Shown in pieces: positions 49,866 through 62,747 of a DNA stretch of 64,000 nucleotides. How positions within the stretch are numbered: position 1 is the first letter of the stretch; each line of letters starts with the position of its first letter. The stretch lies in assembly GCA_026027325.1 (NCBI GenBank), contig JAMSLZ010000009.1:1364001-1428000 (forward strand), read 5' to 3'. The notes beneath the pieces were generated by a model, which did no database searches, had not been told where the DNA came from, and saw only the letters and a list, made by a program, of their open reading frames with translations. The translations under genes were made by a program, and so were the position numbers. Source of the stretch: Actinomucor elegans (taxonomy: Eukaryota > Mucoromycota > Mucoromycetes > Mucorales > Mucoraceae).

Positions 49866-50222
49866 ATGTTTACAAGGCTTATAAATTCCATTCGTGAAAC
49901 GATTGCTCGTAACCCTAACAATCGAGCAAACAATAACAATAAGCACTCTGAACATTATTCTTCGAGTGAATATTCGTCAGACTCTCGTCGACCTTCCGTT
50001 ACTGAAGAATTGCAAAACGTCGATAAGCACGGCTTGTTCTCAAACAATACAAATGCTTTAGGCAGAAGTAATACAATTGCTACTACGAGCCCTATCTCCA
50101 TTGATTCCTCTGCTCCTGAAATCAATGAGAAACGACGTAGATCTTCAACTTTGTTTGGTATTTCGAATGTCACTTATGATGATTACGTTCAAAAGGATCT
50201 CATTTCAAGCTCTTGGAGTTAA
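49866..50222 (+). CDS. Small Ser/Asn-rich hypothetical protein
   Basis: A single exon of 118 residues from ATG 49866 (MFTRLINSIRETIARNP). An upstream in-frame ATG at 49818 would add a stretch translated from a pyrimidine-rich tract, more likely 5' UTR. The N-terminus is an amphipathic helix, the middle is Asn/Ser-rich, and the C-terminus has a distinct RRRSSTLFGISNVTYDDYVQ segment ending SSSWS. The last part has the look of a conserved short linear motif, but I cannot name a family. Confidence 0.6.
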   Translation: MFTRLINSIRETIARNPNNRANNNNKHSEHYSSSEYSSDSRRPSVTEELQNVDKHGLFSNNTNALGRSNTIATTSPISIDSSAPEINEKRRRSSTLFGISNVTYDDYVQKDLISSSWS

Positions 50223-50575
50223 ATTTGATGCGTTCTCCACTGGTCCTATTGGTCCTACTGGTCCTACTCGTACGAGTATGATTCTGTACGGGAGAAGCTT
50301 CCCTTGTTGGTCTTTCAAACTGTTTACTGTGTAAACCTTTTGTATATAACACATATCCCCCCCCATTAATTCTCTTGGTTCTTGTACATACTTGTTCAGT
50401 AATAAAAATGTATTAGCAAATACTATAAGTCGCTTCAAGTATGTTTCTTTATTGTGTGTAGTTGTACATTATTCTCTTACGGGTACGAAAGAAAAGACGA
50501 GTAGAGTTGTATATGCTTATAAGTTTTGGTTGATATGATTCAATGGAGTGGTTTTTCGATGTAAATGATGTTTTT

Positions 50576-50967
50576 ACATTTTCATAGGCTGAGGTTGAAT
50601 AGATTCCTTCTCGAGTTCAGCACTGGTTAAGGGACGAAGATGAGTACACTGTCATATCAACGTGCGCGCACTGTTTTTGCTTACCGTAATTGCTTGGAGA
50701 AATCGTCCTCAACATCATCGTCATCCCAGTTATCTTCCCAAAAATGGGCATCGTTTTGATCCTCTTCATTCTCTCCCCAATCTATATACAAATAACAACG
50801 ATTAGCACTTTCGTGGACATTTTTCTTTGCCACACGAAAATCTTACCTTCAGCAGCAAATTCCTCAAATTCATCGTCCTCTTCAAGAGCGCCAAGTTGAG
50901 CCAAATTTTTCTTGGATTGCTCTTCTGTTAGCTTTTGTTGTTGTTGTTGTTGTTGAACAGATGACAT
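50576..50967 (-). CDS. SEM1: 26S proteasome lid subunit Sem1/DSS1
   Basis: Three exons encode about 90 residues. The N-terminus has a poly-Gln stretch from a CAA repeat (50937-50953). The core reads [15 protein letters not shown], then [19 protein letters not shown] and [16 protein letters not shown], which is the Sem1/DSS1 signature of two acidic/aromatic clusters and a C-terminal helix. The junction QLR/AELEK is restored only if intron 2 ends at the CAG just before TGCTGAACTC, after a CTTAAC branch-like sequence. Sem1 is part of the proteasome lid and other PCI complexes (TREX-2) and binds BRCA2-type proteins. Confidence 0.96.
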
Positions 50968-52372
50968 TATTATGGTATTTATGAATGTAAATGTGTAAAA
51001 GAAATAATAGGAGGAATTCGAATGAGCTCCAAGAAAACGAGCGAAACGCGTCGCTGTGACTTTACAAGTCACGCTGACGTAGACGCTCCTTTTTTTTTTC
51101 ATGCTTGGAGCGGCGTTTATTTTCGTTTTTAAGGTGTACCCGTATATCCTAGCCAGCTTTTGATCTAGTAAATCTTGCTATTACCATCTTATCTTCGCAA
51201 GTACTGATATGCGATGGCTTTTGTTTCCTAAGTGCTGACACGAATTTTATGAGGGGCTATATGTGCAGAAGGTAGACTGATGGATTAATTTCCATGTGTT
51301 ATAGAAATAAAAAGGACACCCTAAAAAAATATTTGGTAGCTGCGTCTTGGTTAATATGTCTTTTGTACTAAGATTAACTTGGGACATTTTAAGTTTTATG
51401 CACTGATATATATAAGGATCAGTAAAAAAAAAAAAAATTGCACTAAATAACCGTAAATATAACGGAATATAAAAGAATATGGTATAGAAGCTATAGATCT
51501 ATTAGAGAATGTCTATCAATATTTCTTAATATTGTATGCTTTTGTATATGTGGAAGTGTTAACTCTATTGGTGAAAGAAATAATAAAAAGTTTCTACGAT
51601 ATCTTTCAAGATAAGCCTCTTCAAATCCATAAAACTATATGTAATTCATTACTGAATCAGGATAACCTTATGTAATTCAGGACATGTGGAACATAATACA
51701 CACCCTTTACAATGTATCTGTTGCTAAAACAATACATTAGTGAGAAAAATGTGCTAGACACCTTCAGCACTATGTCCAATTTTGCTTCTATATTCTCAGC
51801 CTTTTCTCCTTGTTCACTCGCAAAGCGCGCAATATTGAAAAGAACATTCAAGTATACACGATATTCGTTAAGCTCTAAAATTTCAGGTATATATATATAA
51901 TGGTTTTGTGATTATAAGTTTCATTATGTAGTAGAGCAAATCAAGCTTTATTTTATCACCATATTCAGGAATTTTGGCATAGCGCTAATCGGAGCAAACA
52001 ACCTCGACCGATCTCGGTCAAATGCCGCATTCGATCCTCACGCCATTTCGAATGAATTGCTGTATTTATTAAAATATCCACAGAGAGCTTGAACAAGCAT
52101 ATGTCTTTTCGCTTATATTAGAGAATGATGTTAATCTACAACTTTATAGAATGGATATACCAAATATTAAAAAAACACATTAATCATAATAACAAAAAAG
52201 GGGTCTAGTTTATTTTATTTTATAAATATTTTAGGTGTGGTAGAGTATATATAAGTTGGAGAGTTGATGAAACTGTATTTACTACAAAATTATGGGGATG
52301 CTGAACATATAGACAAGATGAATGAATGCTAATGAGATAAAAAGATGCTTTTCTATATATATATAAAGCAAA
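50968..52372. other. Intergenic region, 1.4 kb
   Basis: Between the Sem1 start and the DAHP synthase 3' end. One reverse repeat copy lies at 52000-52062. No gene is supported. Confidence 0.55.
52000..52062 (-). repeat. Dispersed ~170-bp repeat, single copy, reverse
   Basis: On the minus strand: CAATTCATTCGAAATG, GATCGAATGCGGCATT, TGACCGAGATCGGTCGAGG. This is the best-preserved GACCGAGATCGGTCGA core in the window. Confidence 0.65.
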
Positions 52373-53609
<1,237 letters not shown>

Positions 53610-54465
53610 GTTTGGTTGTTATGTAAGTTTGAGTAAAGAAGGGAAAAAAAATAAAAAAAAGGAGTGTAAAGCAAAGTTTTTTTTTATAAACTAAAGCTAT
53701 AACAAAGCAGTCCAGTCTGTTTGATTGTCTTTGGAACTATAATGACTCACATAAACTCATACTGAATTTCGGCGATTCAAGTTGACATATGTCAAAAATT
53801 TTATTTGTGTAGCCAGCCAGCCATTTTTCCCGTTTCCAGTTGTCTTAATAAGACTTTTAGTAGTTACAAGTTTGTAGTTTGTACTAGTCTTATAAGTCAC
53901 AATTATGATTGAACAGGTTTGAATTAACTTGGCATAAAAACAAACAGGATAACATATATCACCGAGGGCTCTTGTTTTTTTCTGGGCTCTCTATCATCAG
54001 TTCTCAATTTGGTGATATCTGATTTTAATCATAGTCTAGATTGAGGATCCCCTGTTTTTGATTTCGTGTACGATAAGAGCAAACTTTGACGCGTCCAATA
54101 GTAAGGCAATCGAACAAAATAATTCTTTGGATCATTAACCCATGTTTAAACGGCATTGAGCAAATCTAAATAGATCGGAGGTACCAATACTTGTAATGGC
54201 TCATTCTGAGTATTGACTATTAATCGAATGCGACATTGGACCGAGATCGGTCGAGAGATCTATTGTTTGTTGTACTTCACGACCTGTTATCGGCGCTTAA
54301 AGTTTGGTCAATGTCGGGAAGTTCAGAAATTAGAACTTTATGCCCAAATGCAGATGGAGTTCAAATACAGTGCCTTGTAAGCTTAATTGGAGTTTGAAAT
54401 TCTTCTAGTTATGAAGAACAAAGTAATTTTAGGAGGTCATTTATATAGAGAGAGTAGATGAATGG
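53610..54465. other. Intergenic, 0.85 kb, upstream of a large inverted-repeat element
   Basis: Promoter of DAHP synthase, with an A/AG-rich 5' leader at 53640-53665. A repeat copy at 54191-54262 lies about 200 bp before the inverted-repeat element. Confidence 0.5.
54191..54262 (+). repeat. Dispersed ~170-bp repeat, single copy
   Basis: Core: TGTAATGGCTCATTCTGAG, ATTAATCGAATGCGACATT, GGACCGAGATCGGTCGAGAG. Very close to the family core. Confidence 0.65.
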
Positions 54466-57400
54466 TATTTAACCATCAATATAAATATCACAAACTCGAT
54501 ATATATATATATATATATATAGTTCAGTTTCAATACTTAATAATGATTAGTAAAATTTTCTCTGGTGGTATAGACTTTACTTATTTTACTAGGTCTGCTA
54601 CATCATGACAAAGACCTACTACAGCTAAACAAGACTTGCTGTATCTTGTGCAAGACCGTAGTCTTACTGTGGTCATTGTTTTTTTTTACTGGTCAATCAT
54701 AGTTCATTATACCTTCTTCTTATCTTTTTTTTTCTTTTACTTTGTTCTCTCTTTATAACATCAAGGTTACTATTAGTAGAAATCACACATTTTTCATCAA
54801 TTATCAATTAGAATCCAATGAAGAGAATACTGCTAAAGCTTTAAAGAAGTTCTAGCCACTTAATAACGAGCACGAAGTTTGTTGCCTGGATGATTCTACT
54901 GTTCCTGTGTTTGCATCTAAAATTCAAATTTATGGCAAGTCTTTTTTATTTAAAGAATATCTAACCGAAGAAGAAGAGAATAGGGTTGCAAGCGATAATC
55001 CTTTAGTCAAGCTTGATATGCAATTGAGTTTTCTATCTGTGATTTTATTAATTTGTGATTTAAGTTTATTAGAAATGAAGGTTCAAGAGGTTAAATTTAT
55101 AAATGAAGTATACTCGATTGAACCAACTCAAGGCAACCTATATACTTTAGAGATTGTATTTTTATTTAACATCTTCAGTATAATGCTACAACATTCAATT
55201 TTTTTAACAACAAATTCTTTAAAAGTTTCACTTCATTCTGCAGAAGAATAATGTCACTTTCTTGGAAAAGAAAATGCGTCGTCCAAAAAAAGAATTAAAA
55301 ATAAAGATATATTCTATACCCGGTATTGGAGTCTTTATGACTTGGATAAAAAATATCAAGATAAAATAAAGATATTCTGCTCTAATGTCCTTATTGACTT
55401 TTAATTTATAGCAAATTCCATTAATAGTATCCTTGAATATAATGACAAGCATAAGGTATTTATGTTGGCGCAAAAAGAACAAGATATGAAAGTCATCAGT
55501 ATGCTCGAAAATCACCAGGAGACATAGATGAAGAGTGCAGAACAAAATTTTTGACAAAGATCATTGAAGAATTAAAAACTCGATCTTTGGTTGACAAGGT
55601 TTTTGTCTCAAAGACTTCAAAAACAAGCTAACCTATACATGAACGCGATATAAATCAATAGTATGATCTAGAGGGAAAAGATGGTTCCATAGTGGATAAT
55701 GCATAGTACATGTTAAAAACAAACTTGAACTAATATACTTTATTTTCTAAACTTAATTAAATATCTCAACAAGGCAAAAAAAAAAGCCAATAAAGTTGGC
55801 GATACTAGATTATGCAAGTTTATCAACCAATGTTAAATATCTTCAAGAGTTTTCAAGGCAAGTAACAAACCAATACTATAATAATTAACACTTATCTAAC
55901 TAAATCTGCATATTAGTGAATACATTAACATCACAAAAATCATAATTTATAGGCTTCCAGTGTCTATGGAGGCGGAAATCTATGAAACAGAGATCGTGTT
56001 CCAGGATAAAGCCTCGCTAAACAAGTTCAATTGCAGAACTGGAACTGTAAAAATCCTTGTAAATATATATATATATTATGATTATAATAAATAAATTGCC
56101 CTTTTAAGTATGTACAGAATAATCCAAGAGTGTCAGATAAAAAAAATAGAGTCAATAAAAAATAAGAACTGAGGATCGGCTAGATGCAAAAAGAATTGAA
56201 CTTAACTTTATACTCAAAATCATACAAAATAATAAAGTGTTGCTGTAATAAATAATACCCCAGATGAATATATTTTCATGATCTGTTGTAAGTTGTATTT
56301 ATATATTTCATAATAATCATTGCTTTGATTTTGCAGTGATAAAACTTGTATAATTTAATACATATTTATATATACCTTGTATATATATGTACATATTTAT
56401 ACTTACGAAGGGCTATGTAGTGGGTATAACCATTTTTCATATATTTACTCTATAAAACTATGGCGTATCCTACTAATAACAGAACACTGATAGTAGTAGA
56501 ATAAATACCTCTCTTATTTTCTATCTTGGCGATTAAACACGTACCTAACTAATTACGAACATCTCAGGAAATATCTCAGACTGACAAATGTAAATAAGGT
56601 ACAACCTGTAATTGAAATTAAATAATAGCAATACTACAGCTTTAATAGAATTCATATAAAGTGGCCTTTATATTTGTATGTACTATCATATAATGACAAC
56701 AGAAATATCTAAAATAGGATATATTATATAGTCGTTTATTATGTAAAACTGTATTCATATGATTTATTTTCAAGTTGTAATAATTAGAGTATGAGAGCGT
56801 ACATGCAGAGGTGTATAAGAGCCTCGAATATAACATATACACTTCTTTCTTTGCGATATCAACAGCTTATTAATATCCACAATGTGGTTGTTGTATATTG
56901 ATCTGTGGCACTTTTAATAGTTTATGCTTGATTCAAAAATTCAATTTTGAACGTGTCAAATCCTTTATTTTCAAATTAAGAATTAGTTTACAAATTTCAA
57001 TAAAAGAAGAATGTAAATGCTATTGAAAGATAAACGGCAAAAAGGTGAAAATGAATGAAAATTAAGAGCGTTGGGAAGCTCAGGTACAGCCTCTTTTATT
57101 TGAATGCTCGTTAAATCTTTCAGGGGAAATATTATCTGTACTTTCATAGAAACTGTTATTGTGAAAGGTTAATGGAAAATTTAAAATTTGAAGTTTAGAT
57201 GTAAGCACAGGAACAGTAGAATCATCCAGGCAATAAACTTCGTGCTCGTTATTAAGTGGCTAGAACTTCTTTAAAGCTTTAGCAGTATTCTCTTCATTGA
57301 ATTCTAATTGATAATTGATGAAAAATGTGTGATTTCTACTAATAGTAACCTTGATGTTATAAAGAGAGAACAAAGTAAAAGAAAAAAAAAGATAAGAAGA

Positions 57401-57590
57401 AGGTATAATGAACTATGATTGACCAGTAAAAAAAAACAATGACCACAGTAAGACTACGGTCTTGCACAAGATACAGCAAGTCTTGTTTAGCTGTAGTAGG
57501 TCTTTGTCATGATGTAGCAGACCTAGTAAAATAAGTAAAGTCTATACCACCAGAGAAAATTTTACTAATCATTATTAAGTATTGAAACTG

Positions 57591-57629
<39 letters not shown>

Positions 57630-57664
57630 TCGAGTTTGTGATATTTATATTGATAGTCAAATAA
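54466..57664. mobile_element. Inverted-repeat element of ~3.2 kb with ~450-bp arms
   Basis: The left arm (about 54466-54914) and right arm (about 57215-57664) are reverse complements with few differences over ~440 bp, including the AAGACTTGCTGTATCTTGTG region and a variable (TA)n. Outer identity fades around TATTTATATTGAT. The arms contain a promoter-like T/C-rich stretch and the beginning of a reading frame (HEVCCLDDSTVPV on the left; HEVYCLDDSTVPV from the opposite arm), after which left and right diverge. The left arm frame has an internal stop (TAG at about 54853). No intact transposase is visible. A non-autonomous foldback transposon, or two element copies inserted head to head, would explain it. 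No clean target duplication is seen. Confidence 0.7.
54793..55545 (+). pseudogene. Broken coding remnant inside the inverted-repeat element
   Basis: A frame from about 54793 (YQLESNEENTAKALKKF, then a stop) continues through LNNEHEVCCLDDSTVPVFAS and IQIYGKSFLFKEYLTEEEEN to a stop at 55251. Further pieces in other frames follow: RYWSLYDLDKKYQDKIKIF near 55318-55380 and KHKVFMLAQKEQDMKVISML near 55450-55515. The coding-like character with frame changes and stops suggests one decayed gene rather than several. I do not recognise the family. Confidence 0.45.
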
Positions 57665-58597
57665 TTATATTAATCTTCCAAAATGTATACCAAGCTTACA
57701 ACAATTATATTAGCCACACAAAATTTATATTGGACATCATATTTTTTAAGTTTTTATATTTTTAAACGCAAAGTACTATAACATTGCGGATTACAGCAAG
57801 ATTATGCTTGGAGTAGGGAGTATGATTTTCATAGTGTTTTGCTCTCTTTTCAAGAATATGGGTATAGTAAGAGTACTTTTTTATGAATGGTTGAAACTTG
57901 CACTATTTCGGAGTTGTTTATCTCCTGCATATTTCATTTTATTGTTTCACAAGTTAGTTCCTGAAAGCAAATGCCTTTTGTTCTACATATTTCCCGGACT
58001 TCAAAGCTTCGTTGCTATTGTTTCTTGACATAGACAGCGTTGTGAATTTTTTTTGTTGAGGGCTGCCTAAAAAGAAGAAAGCCATAATTCAATCGCCGCA
58101 ACCAATAATATCAAGGAATTGTTTTAAGCCAGAAATTGCCAAGTTCATATCGACTACCATACGCGTTTTATCTACTTTAAAGGCGAATATAAAGAGATCA
58201 ACAGGCATAGGCAACATGGAACTCATTTGAAAATAGATAAGCTATAATACTAGGTTGTGGAATAAGCAGCGCTCAAATTTTTATAAGCCATGGAATTTGC
58301 CATGTACAACATCCAGAGTTGGTTAAATTTGCTAAAGGTATCCAAGAGAAATGTAGTGTTAAACAAGCTGGATAAGAGTTCCAATCATTGATGGTAGAGA
58401 AAGCTGTAATATATATTGAATAGAGCCTCGACTTTGATTTCATGTACCTTCTGATTAAAAAGCTGCCAGTTTGTGAATTTCTAGAGCGGGACTAAACTAT
58501 CATGCACATTTGTTTGTGAATGCACGATAATAAATAGTTTATATATCATTCTTTTCCCTTTCTTTCTTCTTTTTGTTTCATTCTTACCATACAAGCC
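57665..58597. other. Intergenic, 0.9 kb, with possible coding debris
   Basis: AT-rich DNA right of the inverted-repeat element. Short coding-like pieces occur, such as SSAQIFISHGICHVQHPELV near 58268-58327 and EIAKFISTTIRVLSTLKA near 58132-58185, in different frames. They may be remains of another mobile element. The C/T-rich kinesin leader is at 58550-58590. Confidence 0.4.
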
Positions 58598-61133
58598 ATG
58601 GCGGACACGTTATTATTGGACACTTTAAAGAAGTCAGAGCTTGATCAAGTAAGGGCAAAGCGCTTTATTTTCTATTACTAAATGGTTTCTATAGTACTAC
58701 AATAGGTTAGATCTTGAATTTTTTTTGTTGTTGTTGTTGATAGAGTATTAATATCTAATAGTTTTCTGTCCTATGGCATCTCGCAATTGGATGCTTTGGC
58801 GCAGGTATTTGTATAAATCCCTGCACCCCTTATGTTATAACTCATCATCACTATTAGGTTTCAATGCAGGATTATGGTAGTTTGGGTATCACATCCATTA
58901 CTGATAGAAAGAGATTATTTCAGGTAAGAAACACTCTGAAGTGTTGACAAGAAACTGAAACAAGCCATTGTAGCTTGTGCAAACACTTCGCTATCAGCAG
59001 CAAACAACGCCTATACAGCCTTCGCCAAGCAATCGAGACTTTTCCAATGATTCACCAACCATGCTATCATCTCTGTCTGGTTTGAAACCCATTCACAACC
59101 AACAGCAACAGCAGCAACAGCAGCAGCAACAGCAAGCGCGTATGAGACAGCCTCTGAAAAATAATATGATTGGACTTTCTAGTGTATCTTATGTCAAGAA
59201 AAGTTTACAGAAAGATGTACCACCCAGTATACCCACCAGCATGTCATCACCTAGGATCAGCTCTTCTTGTCGGTCGCCGTTTGTAAGCAGAAAGAACCAG
59301 TTACCCATGTTTATCCGTAAGCAACAACTTGAAGAGAATGAGGAAGAAGAAGAGGATGATAGAGAGATTGTGAAAAACACGAATAACGGTTTATTGAATC
59401 CATATGGTTTGCCAACCAATAACAATCGAACTCAATTTTCACAAAAGAAAAGTGATCTGAATCAAAAGATTCGAGTTTGTGTAAGAAAGAGACCTTTATC
59501 CAAGAAAGAAATTGAAAAGAGTGAAAAGGATATTACACCCGTCAAAGGTGTTCGCACAGTCCATGTCAATGAGCCCAAGTAAGCACCCTACATGCATTTA
59601 GGATGCACCTAATTTTTTATGGATCCTATATAGGACCAAACTGGATTTAACAAAGTATATTGAACAACACGAATTCAATTTTGATGATGTTTTTGATATT
59701 GACGCTACGAATGACTACGTAAGTTTGGATCAAGACGGCGTTAAAAATTTGGACTCAACAGTATATGTAGATCTATCAAAGAACAGCTCAGCCTCTTGTT
59801 CGGTATATTTTTAGTGGTGGTAAAGCAACTTGTTTTGCATAGTAAGTTTTCGCGTTTTCATCAAGTGAAATGACTCACCATTTGATTTAGTGGTCAAACT
59901 GGGTCAGGAAAGACGTATACAATGATGGATCCAAAACATGGACTTTATATCCTAGCTGCACAAGATATATTCGATATGCTCCAACAGCCTGAATACCAGC
60001 ATTTGTGCGCCTGGATTGGCTTTTATGAGATTTACCAAGGTCAGCTGTATGATTTGTTGGCAGGTAGAAAGAAACTGTTTGCTAGAGAAGATGGCAAGCA
60101 GAATGTAGTTATTGTTGGTTTAAAGGAATATCGTATAAAGAACGTATCTGATTTGATGCAAGTATTTGAATATGGAAACCAGATTCGCAGCACAGGTATG
60201 TCCACTTACATACATACATACATACATACATATATACATACATACATATATATATATCAGTAATACCAATTTTTTTTAATAGGAAGTACGGGTGCTAACT
60301 CTGACTCGTCTCGTTCGCATGCTATCATGCAAGTCTTGTTGAAGCCAGCTTCGGCAGGAAAGAAGAAATCTGTGGAACCCATAGGCAAATTGAGCTTTAT
60401 CGACTTAGCTGGTAGTGAGCGTGGTGCTGACCGAGGTGAAACTGACTTGAAGACGCGAATGGAAGGAGCAGAAATTAACAAGAGTTTATTGGCGCTCAAA
60501 GAATGTATTCGAGCGCTTGATCAAGACAAAAAGCATACGCCTTTTCGACAAAGTAAGTTGACTCAGGTACTCAAGGATTCATTTGTGGGAAATTCGCGTA
60601 CCTGTATGATTGCTACTGTGTCACCCAACCAATCCAACAGTGAACATACCTTAAATACGCTAAGATATGCTGATCGTGTCAAAGAACTCAAGAATGGTAT
60701 AGATATAATGACAAGCAGTAATACCATGCCCATCATCAATACCTGTCAAGAAGATGAAATACTATTGGACAATGAAGATTTTCCTTCGCTGGTTACTGAA
60801 AATCCGTTATTGGATACTGACTTTCTAAATGAGGCCCCATACTATCCTGAATCACAAGTGAAAGCAGTCGTTGGCCAATTTGACATTGATACCATTGAAG
60901 ACTTTCTTGCTGAACACCGTAATGAGATTCGTACAACCAATGAATGCTCTAAAATGGAAACCCGGTACTTAACGAATGTTTCTTTGGGATTGACTGAAGA
61001 TAACAAGCTCAAGATGTCTAGCGAATTCATAGATTATCTAGGTCATTTAGATGATGTACTGGAAAAGAAGATGGCAGCTATTGAAAGCTTGAAAGATAAG
61101 ATTCGATTAGTATTAGGTGATGCAGATATCTGA
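58598..61133 (+). CDS. Kinesin-13 motor protein with N-terminal SAM-like domain
   Basis: Start [17 protein letters not shown]. The first exons are 58598-58648, an 11-nt micro-exon 58695-58705 (YYN plus two bases), 58762-58804 and 58858-58923. Together they encode a SAM-like fold ([36 protein letters not shown]) as in KIF24-like kinesin-13s. A Gln/Pro/Ser-rich linker with poly-Gln (59101-59138) follows. The motor sits mid-molecule: [35 protein letters not shown]-loop [10 protein letters not shown], switch I SSRSHAI and switch [10 protein letters not shown]. The kinesin-13 finger KVD is here KLD. The C-terminus has a coiled coil ([19 protein letters not shown]). Kinesin-13s depolymerise microtubule ends instead of walking. 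Confidence 0.92.
59101..59138 (+). repeat. CAG/CAA repeat coding poly-Gln in the kinesin linker
   Basis: Mixed CAG and CAA codons give about 12 consecutive glutamines between the SAM-like domain and the motor. Confidence 0.9.
60200..60255 (+). repeat. (CATA)n microsatellite inside a kinesin intron
   Basis: About ten CATA units with CATATATA variants fill most of the intron between the IRSTG and STGAN coding pieces, which makes that intron longer (about 85 nt) than its neighbours. Confidence 0.88.
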
Positions 61134-61258
61134 ATAAAAAATATTAATAAAAAAAAACTGGTGGTGCCCGGCAATATGCTAAAAGGTTGACTTGCAGCCA
61201 AATCCTTTTTTTTTTCTTTCTTTATCTTTCTTTTTCTTTCTTCAACTACACATATTAT

Positions 61259-62747
61259 ATGACTTTTACGAGTGCTACTTCTTCTGGTGTTGGTATTGCG
61301 CACTTGCCAAACCAGAAACATAGAATTGTTTCCAAGAAAGGTGCTCATTTCACTTTGATGGTGTGCGGTAAATGAACAAAAAAAAAAAAAAGGTGCCTGT
61401 AACTTTTAATATACTGATTTTCGATAAATAGGTGAATCTGGTCTAGGCAAAACAACATTTGTTAATACGCTCTTTGCTACCACCATCAAGGAGTATAAAG
61501 CACCTAACAAAAGGCACGAAAAACAGTTAGACAAGACGGTTGAGATAGAGATCACCAAAGCAGGTAAGGATTATATTAAATTAAAGAAGCCTTTATCTAA
61601 AGAAGCTTTAGAGTTGGAAGAAAAGATGTTCCGTGTCAAGTTATCAGTAATCGATACACCCGGATTTGGTGATTACGTAAATAATCGCGATAGTTGGTTG
61701 CCTGTAGTCGATTTCATTGATGATCAACACGAAAGTTATATGAGACAAGAGCAGCAGCCTTCTCGTCAAGGAAAGATAGACATGCGTGTTCATGCTTGTC
61801 TTTACTTTATTAGGCCAACTGGACACAGGTAAAAGAAGAAACTGGTTTTGTAATAATTCTTTGTACTCTGATACTATCTTGATTTAGCTTAAAGTCACTA
61901 GATATCGAAATCATGAAAAGACTTGGCTCAAGAGTCAACTTGATTCCTGTCATTGCTAAAGCTGATACCTTAACACCAACTGATTTACAAAAGTTTAAAG
62001 TGAATGTAAGTAAGAAAAAAAGATTACCTGTCTTTCTATATTCAGCTGACTCTTTATAATAGATTCGTGAGTCTATTCAAAGTAATAACATTAGCGTGTA
62101 TGCGTGCGCAGTAGAAAGCGATGATGAAGAAACGACTAAACGCAATCAAGGAATTGTGAATGCTTCTCCATATGCTGTTATTGGTTCAACAGAGGTTTTA
62201 AGCACACCCGACGGGAGACAAGTTCGAGGCCGCGAATACACTTGGGGAGTGGCCGAAGTAGAAAATGACGATCACTGCGATTTCAAGAAGCTTCGTAATC
62301 TTTTGATCCGTACGCATATGCTTGATTTGATTTCCTCTACAGAAGAGAATCATTATGAATACTATCGCCAACAGCAAATGGCTACACGTAAATTTGGAGA
62401 GCCAAAGTAAGTAGGATTTGTTACAAATCAAACTGCTATTAACTATTGAGGGTAGATTGAAAAAGTCTGAGAATCCCAAACTTCGTGAAAAGGAAGAAGA
62501 TCTTCGAAAGTCCTTTACTGAAAAAGTCAAGGACGAAGAATCCAGATTCCGTCAATGGGAACAACAGGTAAATGCCCATGCCTTTTAATAGTAGTATGTT
62601 GACTTACACTCTTTACTATAGCTCATCAGTGAGAGAGACCGATTAAATAAGGATTTGGAAACTCAGCATGCGCATATCAAAGCACTTGAAGCTGAATTGG
62701 ATCAGATTTATCAGAATGGAGGACGTGGTAACACGATTAGAAGATGA
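61259..62747 (+). CDS. Septin, Cdc12 type
   Basis: Seven or eight exons encode about 405 residues from ATG 61259 ([19 protein letters not shown]). G1 is [16 protein letters not shown]3 IDTPGFGD and G4 [21 protein letters not shown] and the septin unique element ([19 protein letters not shown]) are close to Cdc12. The C-terminal coiled coil ([12 protein letters not shown], then [11 protein letters not shown]) fits a Cdc3/Cdc12-class septin. Septins polymerise into filaments at the plasma membrane in septation and hyphal branching. The intron at 61564-61611 is 48 nt with no in-frame stop. Its removal gives [13 protein letters not shown], the family sequence, while retention would insert 16 residues. 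The gene lies 125 bp after the kinesin stop, same strand. Confidence 0.95.
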
